Shown here: positions 1 through 7,337 of the stretch, piece after piece | Layout of the letters: each line of letters begins with the position of its first letter | Position numbering within the stretch: the stretch's first letter is position 1 | Notes under the pieces: model-generated | Told to the model about the DNA's origin: nothing | The model's database searches: none | Seen by the model: the letters and a program-made list of their open reading frames with translations, nothing else | Assembly: GCA_007134165.1 (NCBI GenBank) | Contig: SLLJ01000246.1 | Coordinates: forward strand, 1-7,337 | Origin: Nitriliruptoraceae bacterium | GTDB lineage: Bacteria > Actinomycetota > Nitriliruptoria > Nitriliruptorales > Nitriliruptoraceae | DNA length: 7,337 nucleotides | Direction: 5' to 3' | Made by a program: the position numbers and the translations under genes

Positions 1-50
1 CCGACGGGGATCGGGCGGGACCGATGAGAATCCGGCCAGGCCGGGCTCAC
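1..50 (-). CDS. Possible start of the next operon gene (partial; pyrF by context only)
   Basis: A GTG at 50-48 overlaps the pyrD stop TGA as GTGA, the same four-base pattern as at the other junctions. It opens a frame with no stop for the 16 complete codons to the left edge (MSPAWPDSHRSRPIPV). It is the only ATG, GTG or TTG on the minus strand between pyrD and the edge. Orotidine-5'-phosphate decarboxylase (pyrF) often follows pyrD in such operons, but the visible residues carry no family motif and no clear Shine-Dalgarno precedes the GTG. The gene could instead start beyond the edge, with this frame meaningless. Low confidence. Confidence 0.35.
   Translation of the reverse strand, partial: MSPAWPDSHRSRPIPV
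32..44. repeat. Short GC inverted repeat just after pyrD
   Basis: The 13 bases ccggccaggccgg form a perfect inverted repeat around one central base, three bases past the pyrD stop. As RNA it could form a five-base-pair stem with a three-base loop. No U-run follows on the minus strand (next bases attctc), so it is a poor candidate for an intrinsic terminator. Such palindromes are frequent by chance in DNA this GC-rich. Confidence 0.3.
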
Positions 51-1033
51 CAGGGCTGCACCGCACCCCGCAACTCGGCGATTGACGCGAACCCCCGTTC
101 CCCCAGCCAGCGCCGCAGCCCGCCGATCAGGTGCTGGCCCACGAACGGGTCCACGAACGTCGAGGTACCGACGGCCACCGCGCTCGCGCCCGCACGCACG
201 AACTGGATCACGTCGCCGACCTCGCGGACCCCGCCGCAGCCGATGATCGGAACGTCGGGAAGCGCCTGGTGGACCTGATGCACCGCCCGTACCGCTACCG
301 GACGGATCGCCGGGCCCGACAGCCCTCCGTAGGTGTTGGCGAGCTCCGGGTGGCCGGTGTCGGGATCGATGGCCATGCCCAGCAGCGTGTTGATCAGCGT
401 CAGGCCATCGGCGCCGGCCGCCACGACCTGCTCGGCCACCCCCGGCAGGTCGGTGACATCGGCGGTGAGCTTGGCGAGCACCGGCACCTCGGCCTCGCGG
501 TGCACGGCCGAGATGACCTCCGCGCTGTCGGGTCCGGAGCAGGCGAACACCAGTCCGCGGTGCGAGACGTTCGGACACGACAGGTTGACCTCGAGCGCGA
601 CGATGCCGGGCTGGCGGCGCAGCGCGCGGGCGACGTGTCGGAAGTCATCAGGGGTGGTGCCCGCGATCGAGGCGATGACCTTGGCGCCGCGCTCCGCCAG
701 CCACGGCAGGTCGTGCTCGAGCCAGGCCTCCACCCCTGGGTTCTGCAGCCCGATGGCGTTGAGCATCCCGGCCGGGGTCTCGGCCATACGGGGTGTTGGC
801 AGGCCCTGGCGGGGCTCGCGGGTGATCGACTTGACGACGATCGCACCGAGCTCGGTGATGTCGTAGAACCGGTCGACCTCCCGGCCGGAGGCGAAGCAGC
901 CCGACGCCGTCGTGATCGGGTTGTCGAGGTGGATCCCTGCCAGGTCGACGGCGAGATCGACCTCGGCCTCGGTCTCGGGTACCTCTCGGGCGGCGAGCTC
1001 GCTCGCATCGACGCGGCGGACCTCGGCGCTCAT
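47..1033 (-). CDS. pyrD: Dihydroorotate dehydrogenase B (NAD-linked), catalytic subunit
   Basis: PyrD is the FMN enzyme that oxidises (S)-dihydroorotate to orotate, the fourth step of UMP synthesis. The product is 328 residues, slightly longer than the usual 300-315 because of about 25 acidic residues before VDLAGIHLDNPITTASGCF. It is a single TIM barrel. Visible motifs are VVKSITREPR (67-76) with Lys68, GMLNAIGLQNPG (89-100), EVNLSCPN (148-155) with the class 1 catalytic base Cys153, Lys188 in AKLTADVTD, LINTLLGMAID (213-223), TYGGLSGPAIRP (234-245), IIGCGGV (263-269) and AVAVGTSTF (285-293) for FMN phosphate binding. A Cys rather than Ser base, no N-terminal membrane helix, and the adjacent pyrK all indicate class 1B. 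The frame is open far upstream to 2038, but that extension reads through pyrK out of frame and is not coding. The ATG at 1033 overlaps the pyrK stop as ATGA and is the first ATG before the conserved core. Its ribosome binding site is poorly spaced (GGAG two bases before ATG), so translation probably depends on coupling to pyrK. Confidence 0.96.
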   Translation of the reverse strand: MSAEVRRVDASELAAREVPETEAEVDLAVDLAGIHLDNPITTASGCFASGREVDRFYDITELGAIVVKSITREPRQGLPTPRMAETPAGMLNAIGLQNPGVEAWLEHDLPWLAERGAKVIASIAGTTPDDFRHVARALRRQPGIVALEVNLSCPNVSHRGLVFACSGPDSAEVISAVHREAEVPVLAKLTADVTDLPGVAEQVVAAGADGLTLINTLLGMAIDPDTGHPELANTYGGLSGPAIRPVAVRAVHQVHQALPDVPIIGCGGVREVGDVIQFVRAGASAVAVGTSTFVDPFVGQHLIGGLRRWLGERGFASIAELRGAVQPW

Positions 1034-1985
1034 CGCTCCCCCCAAAGCTCGCGCTCCCGTGCGCGACGTTGCGCATCCGCGGCCGAGGTGGCCGCAGCCG
1101 AGGTGGCGGCGGGCGGGATGGCAACAGACGTCCCACCGACGCCGGTCTGCTCCCAGGCCACCCGGGCACCGTCGAGCACCGGCCCCTCCAGGCAGGAGCG
1201 CACCATGCGCACCGACCCGTCCGCGGTATGCATTGGCAGCACACAGGTGAAACACACACCGATGCCGCAGGCCATGCGTTCCTCGACCGCGACCTGCACC
1301 GGCAGGCCGAGCTCCCGGCAGCGCTCGGAAACTGCCGCGAGCATCGGGTTGGGCCCGCAGGCGTAGACCACACCGGTGCGGCTGGCGGTCGCGACCCGGT
1401 CGAGCACGTCGGTGACCCGGCCCTGGGTGCCGGCGGACCCGTCCTCGGTGGTCAGTGTGACGCTGGCACTGCTGCGCTTGGCCTCGATGATGTCGAACAG
1501 CCGCTCGCGGGTCGCGGCCCCGACGATCATGTCGGTGCGCAGCCCCTTGCGGGTCAGCACGTCGGCGAGGAACAGCAGCGGAGCGGTGCCGTACCCGCCG
1601 CCCACCAGCAGGCAGGGCACCTTGCGCTGCGGCAGCGGGAAGGGGGTGCCCAGCGGCCCGATCACGTCGAGCACGTCGTGGGGCTCCACGGTGGTCAGCC
1701 AGCGGGTGCCCGGCCCGTGGGCGTCGAACACCACGTCGATGGTGCCGGCATACGGTCCCTTGCTCGACACCTTCGCGATCGAGAACGGGCGGCGCAGCAG
1801 GGTGCCGGGTGCGTCGACGGCGAGGTTGACGAACTGCCCGGGCCGAGCGCGTTCGGCGATCTCCCGGGCCGAGAACGACAGATGCCAGTAGACCCCTTCG
1901 CGACGGCGGGTGAGCACCTCGCACTGGGCGCGCACCGGGGTGTCGGCGTCGCGCCGGCCCTCGACGTTGCCGGCCGGTGAGACCA

Positions 1986-1986
<1 letters not shown>
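1030..1986 (-). CDS. pyrK: Dihydroorotate dehydrogenase B, electron-transfer subunit
   Basis: PyrK carries FAD and a 2Fe-2S cluster and passes electrons from the FMN of PyrD to NAD+, forming the class 1B dihydroorotate dehydrogenase complex. The product is 318 residues, longer than typical PyrK (about 250-290). The flavodoxin-reductase-like FAD domain has PGQFVNL (49-55) and the FAD-contact motif RRPFSI (65-70). The NAD-binding domain has GPLGTPF (110-116), LLVGGGYGTAPL (126-137) and YACGPNPML (208-216). The cluster ligands are Cys240, Cys245, Cys248 and Cys265, in the expected C-x4-C-x2-C-x16-C spacing (ACGIGVCFTC, then RSCLEGP). After the conserved PVLDG a tail of about 45 residues (274-318) becomes Ala-rich and then charged; it contains a tandem duplication and looks poorly conserved. 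Adjacency to pyrD makes PyrK much likelier than a generic ferredoxin reductase. The start overlaps the carB stop as TGATG with a strong ribosome binding site. The stop overlaps pyrD as ATGA. Confidence 0.95.
1082..1111. repeat. 15-bp tandem duplication in the 3' end of pyrK
   Basis: Plus-strand units 1082-1096 (gccgaggtggccgca) and 1097-1111 (gccgaggtggcggcg) differ at two positions. On the coding strand they give the repeated pentapeptide Ala-Ala-Thr-Ser-Ala in the PyrK tail (AATSAAATSAA). The length is a multiple of three, so the reading frame is kept. Confidence 0.75.
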
Positions 1987-5281
<3,295 letters not shown>

Positions 5282-5282
<1 letters not shown>

Positions 5283-6523
5283 CAGCTTCCCCCTCCCCCG
5301 GTGCGGGCACCGGTTCGGTGCGCCTCCATCAGGGCGCTGAAGCGGTCGAACAGGTAGCGCGCATCGCTCGGCCCGGGTGCGGCCTCCGGGTGGTACTGCA
5401 CGCTGAACACCGGCAATTCACGGGCGCTGAGCCCCTCCACGACGTCGTCGTTGAGGTTGATGTGGGAGACCTCGACCACGCCGTGTTCGGCGGTGGCGAA
5501 GGCGTGCTCGTCGACCTGCTCGCCGAGGCTGGAGGCCTTCACGGCGAAGCCGTGGTTGTGGGAGGTGATCTCCACCACCCCGTCCGCTCGGCGCAGCACC
5601 GGTTGGTTCACCCCACGGTGGCCGAAGGTGAGCTTGTAGGTGTCGGCGCCGAGCGCATGGCCGACCAGCTGCGAACCCAGGCAGATGCCGAAGATCGGGA
5701 CCTCGCCGAGCAGCGCGCGGGTGGTGGCGATCCCGCCCGCCACGGTGGCGGGGTCGCCGGGGCCGTTGGACAGGAACAGCCCGTCGGGCTCCAGCGCCCG
5801 GACCTGATCGGCGGTGGCGGCGGCGGGGAGCACGTGAACCTCGGCGCCCTGCTCGGTGAGGTAGGTGCCGATCGAGCGCTTCATCCCGAAGTCGAGCGCC
5901 ACCACCCGGAAACGCGGGGTCGGAACCGGGGTGTGCCCGGCGTCGGGGGTGCCCGGCGCGCCGGGTGAACCGTCGGCCGGGGGCAGCACGTAGGGCTCGG
6001 TGGTGGAGACCTGCGAAGCAAGTTCCGCGCCCTGCATGCCGGGGCTGTCCAGCACGCGCGCGAGCAGCGCGTCCACCTCCAGCACTTCGGTCGACAATCC
6101 GGCGCGCATCGCGCCGCGCTCGCGCAGATGGCGGGTCAGCCGGCGAGTGTCGATCCCCTCGATGCCGACGATCCCAGCGTCGGTCAGCGAGGTGCGCAGG
6201 TCGCGCTGCGAGCGCCAGGATGACGGACGCCGCGCAGCTTCGCGGACCACGAACCCGGCGACCTGCAGACGGTCGGACTCCATGTCCTGGTCGTTGAGGC
6301 CGTAGTTGCCGACGTGCGGGGCCGTCATCGCCACGATCTGGCGGCGGTAGGAGGGATCGCTGAGCACCTCCTGGTACCCGGCCATGCCGGTGTTGAACAC
6401 CGCCTCGCCGGTCACCGTGCCGCTCGCGCCGATCGAGCGGCCCCGGAAGGTCGTGCCGTCCTCGAGTACCAGCAGCGCGTCGGGCCCGACCTGGGTCGGG
6501 ACCATGTGGGACAGACGGCTCAT
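5282..6523 (-). CDS. carA: Carbamoyl-phosphate synthase small (glutaminase) subunit
   Basis: CarA hydrolyses glutamine and channels the ammonia to CarB for carbamoyl-phosphate synthesis, which feeds both pyrimidines and arginine. The product is 413 residues, slightly longer than the usual 360-390. The N-terminal CarA-specific domain spans about residues 14-180 (LVLEDGTTFRGRSIGA, then GEAVFNTGMAGYQEVLSDPSY). The class I glutamine amidotransferase domain spans about 205-400. It shows NGPGDPA (253-259), the nucleophile Cys281 in FGICLGSQ, FGHRGVNQPV (300-309), SHNHGF (321-326) and the His378/Glu380 pair of QYHPE. The catalytic triad is therefore intact. Position 284 is Ser where many CarA proteins have His (GICLGHQ); I recall Asn there in other actinobacteria, so this is probably tolerated. 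A Pro/Gly/Thr-rich linker (about 180-204) joins the domains. The start overlaps the pyrC stop as ATGA and has a good GGAGG. The stop overlaps the carB start as TGATG, fitting equimolar production of the two subunits. Confidence 0.98.
5292..5299 (-). promoter_or_regulatory. Ribosome binding site of carB
   Basis: The minus strand reads GGGGGAGG followed by GGGAAGCTG and the ATG at 5282, leaving nine bases between GGAGG and the start. The purine-rich stretch also encodes the final Gly residues of CarA (TGGGGS). Confidence 0.75.
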
Positions 6524-7337
6524 GGGTGGCCTCCGACCCCGGCGCCCGCGGCGCCCGCGGCGCCCGGCGCCACCACCTCGCCGTCACGCAGGGTGAAGCG
6601 CCCGCGCAGCAGCGTGTGCACCGCCCGTCCGGTCACCTCACGCCCGTGGAACGGGTTGTTGCGCGCCTTGGAGCGCAGCCGGGCCGCGTCGACCGTCCAG
6701 AGATGGTCGGGGTCGAGCACCGCGAGGTTGGCCGGCGCGCCGGGCGCGATCGCACCGGCGTGGCCGTGCAGGTTGCGCACCGCGCGTGCCCCAGTGGTGA
6801 ACCGTGCGACCGCCGTGAGCGGGTCGAGCAGCCCGGGGCGGATCAGGTGGGTGTTGATCACCGCGAAGGCGGTCTCGAGCCCGAGCATGCCGCAGGGGGC
6901 GTGCTCCCACTCCTGGTCCTTGAGTTCGGGCGGGTGGGGGGCGTGGTCGGTCGCGATCACGTCGATGGTCCCGTCGGCCAGGGCCTCGCGCAGCGCGTCG
7001 AGGTCCCGGGCGGTGCGCACCGGCGGGTTGACCTTGTGCACCGGGTCGTAGCCGGCGACCAGCTCGTCGGTGAGGGTGAGGTGGTGGGGGGTGACCTCGG
7101 CGGTGACCCGCACGCCGCGGGCCTTGGCGGCACGGACCAGCTCCACGGCACCCGCGGTGGTCACGTGCAGCACGTGCAGCCGCGCGCCGACCCCTTCGGC
7201 GAGGATCAGATCGCGAGCGATCATGATCTCCTCGGCCTCCCGCGGCCAGCCGGGCAGCCCCAGCAGTGAGGAGAGCTCGCCTTCGTTCATCTGCGCATCC
7301 GCGGTGAGGTCGGGGTCCTCGCTGTGGTTGCACAGCA
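6520..7337 (-). CDS. pyrC: Dihydroorotase, 5'-truncated by the window edge
   Basis: Dihydroorotase catalyses the reversible cyclisation of N-carbamoyl-L-aspartate to L-dihydroorotate, the third step of UMP synthesis, in the cytosol. The frame is open to the right edge, so the true start lies outside; 271 codons plus TGA are visible, against about 430 residues for the usual bacterial type I enzyme. Visible residues begin LCNHSEDPDLTADAQMNEGE, typical of the family. Metal-binding and catalytic elements are present: the His of LHVLHVTTAG (visible residue 57), the His pair of AEVTPHH (84-85) and the catalytic Asp of ATDHAPH (130). The N-terminal HxH zinc motif must lie outside the window. NNPFHG near the C-terminus is also typical. 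The last residues are an Ala/Gly-rich tail made by a small DNA repeat. An internal ATG at 7290 is not the start, because conserved sequence continues in frame upstream of it. The stop overlaps the carA start by four bases. Identification is by remembered family motifs and operon context, and is secure. Confidence 0.97.
   Translation of the reverse strand, partial: LCNHSEDPDLTADAQMNEGELSSLLGLPGWPREAEEIMIARDLILAEGVGARLHVLHVTTAGAVELVRAAKARGVRVTAEVTPHHLTLTDELVAGYDPVHKVNPPVRTARDLDALREALADGTIDVIATDHAPHPPELKDQEWEHAPCGMLGLETAFAVINTHLIRPGLLDPLTAVARFTTGARAVRNLHGHAGAIAPGAPANLAVLDPDHLWTVDAARLRSKARNNPFHGREVTGRAVHTLLRGRFTLRDGEVVAPGAAGAAGAGVGGHP
6530..6534 (-). promoter_or_regulatory. Ribosome binding site of carA
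   Basis: The minus strand reads GGAGG six bases before the ATG at 6523. It lies inside the last codons of pyrC. It supports the ATG at 6523 over the in-frame Met codon at 6505, six codons downstream. Confidence 0.8.
6541..6567. repeat. 9-bp tandem repeat (three copies) in the 3' end of pyrC
   Basis: The plus strand reads ggcgcccgc, ggcgcccgc, ggcgcccgg: two perfect copies and a third differing in its last base, followed by a further partial ggcgcc. On the coding strand it gives an Ala-Gly-Ala type run in the PyrC tail (GAAGAAGAG). The unit is a multiple of three, so a change in copy number would keep frame. It lies only seven bases upstream of the carA Shine-Dalgarno sequence. Confidence 0.8.

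Noticed and set aside
32..44. Rho-independent terminator after pyrD
   Set aside because: The stem is only about five base pairs with no U-run, and a GTGA overlap suggests the operon continues; kept only as a short inverted repeat.
1069..1980. A 303-codon plus-strand open frame opposite pyrK
   Set aside because: Antisense shadow of pyrK with no recognisable domain; the opposite strand carries all PyrK motifs.
6526..7269. A 247-codon plus-strand open frame opposite pyrC
   Set aside because: Shadow frame in GC-rich DNA; the minus strand carries the dihydroorotase motifs.
6520..7290. pyrC starting at the in-frame ATG at 7290
   Set aside because: Conserved dihydroorotase sequence (LCNHSEDPDLTADAQ) continues in frame upstream to the window edge, so the gene is cut by the window rather than starting here.

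Overview
The window lies inside one polycistronic de novo pyrimidine (UMP) biosynthesis operon read entirely from the minus strand. Going 5' to 3' along that transcript (right to left in window coordinates) the genes are pyrC (dihydroorotase, 5' end beyond the right edge), carA and carB (the two carbamoyl-phosphate synthase subunits), pyrK (electron-transfer subunit of dihydroorotate dehydrogenase B) and pyrD (its catalytic subunit). After pyrD a GTG-initiated frame runs off the left edge; by context it may be pyrF, but only about 16 codons are visible.

The very high G+C content, the strong G/C preference at third codon positions, and protein sequences such as CarA GHRGVNQPV and PyrC HSEDPDLTADAQMNEGE suggest a high-GC actinobacterium (Actinomycetota). 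The family cannot be fixed from this window. A pyrK-pyrD pair indicates a class 1B, NAD-linked dihydroorotate dehydrogenase rather than the membrane-bound quinone-dependent class 2 enzyme found in mycobacteria.

Layout: 6520-7337 pyrC (3' 271 codons), 5282-6523 carA, 1986-5282 carB, 1030-1986 pyrK, 47-1033 pyrD, 1-50 possible start of the next gene. There is no intergenic space. Every stop codon overlaps the next start, in the order ATGA, TGATG, TGATG, ATGA and possibly GTGA, so the genes look translationally coupled. Three internal starts have good Shine-Dalgarno sequences inside the preceding gene; pyrD does not. No promoter, riboswitch or PyrR site is visible; these would be expected upstream of the first gene, outside the window.

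Together, CarA and CarB make carbamoyl phosphate from glutamine, bicarbonate and ATP. Aspartate transcarbamoylase (pyrB, not in the window) would join it to aspartate, PyrC closes the ring to dihydroorotate, and PyrD with PyrK oxidises this to orotate, passing electrons through FMN, 2Fe-2S and FAD to NAD+. I found no mobile element, RNA gene, CRISPR array or novel system. The region is ordinary core metabolism; the points of interest are the overlap architecture, two small in-frame coding repeats and the class 1B enzyme.
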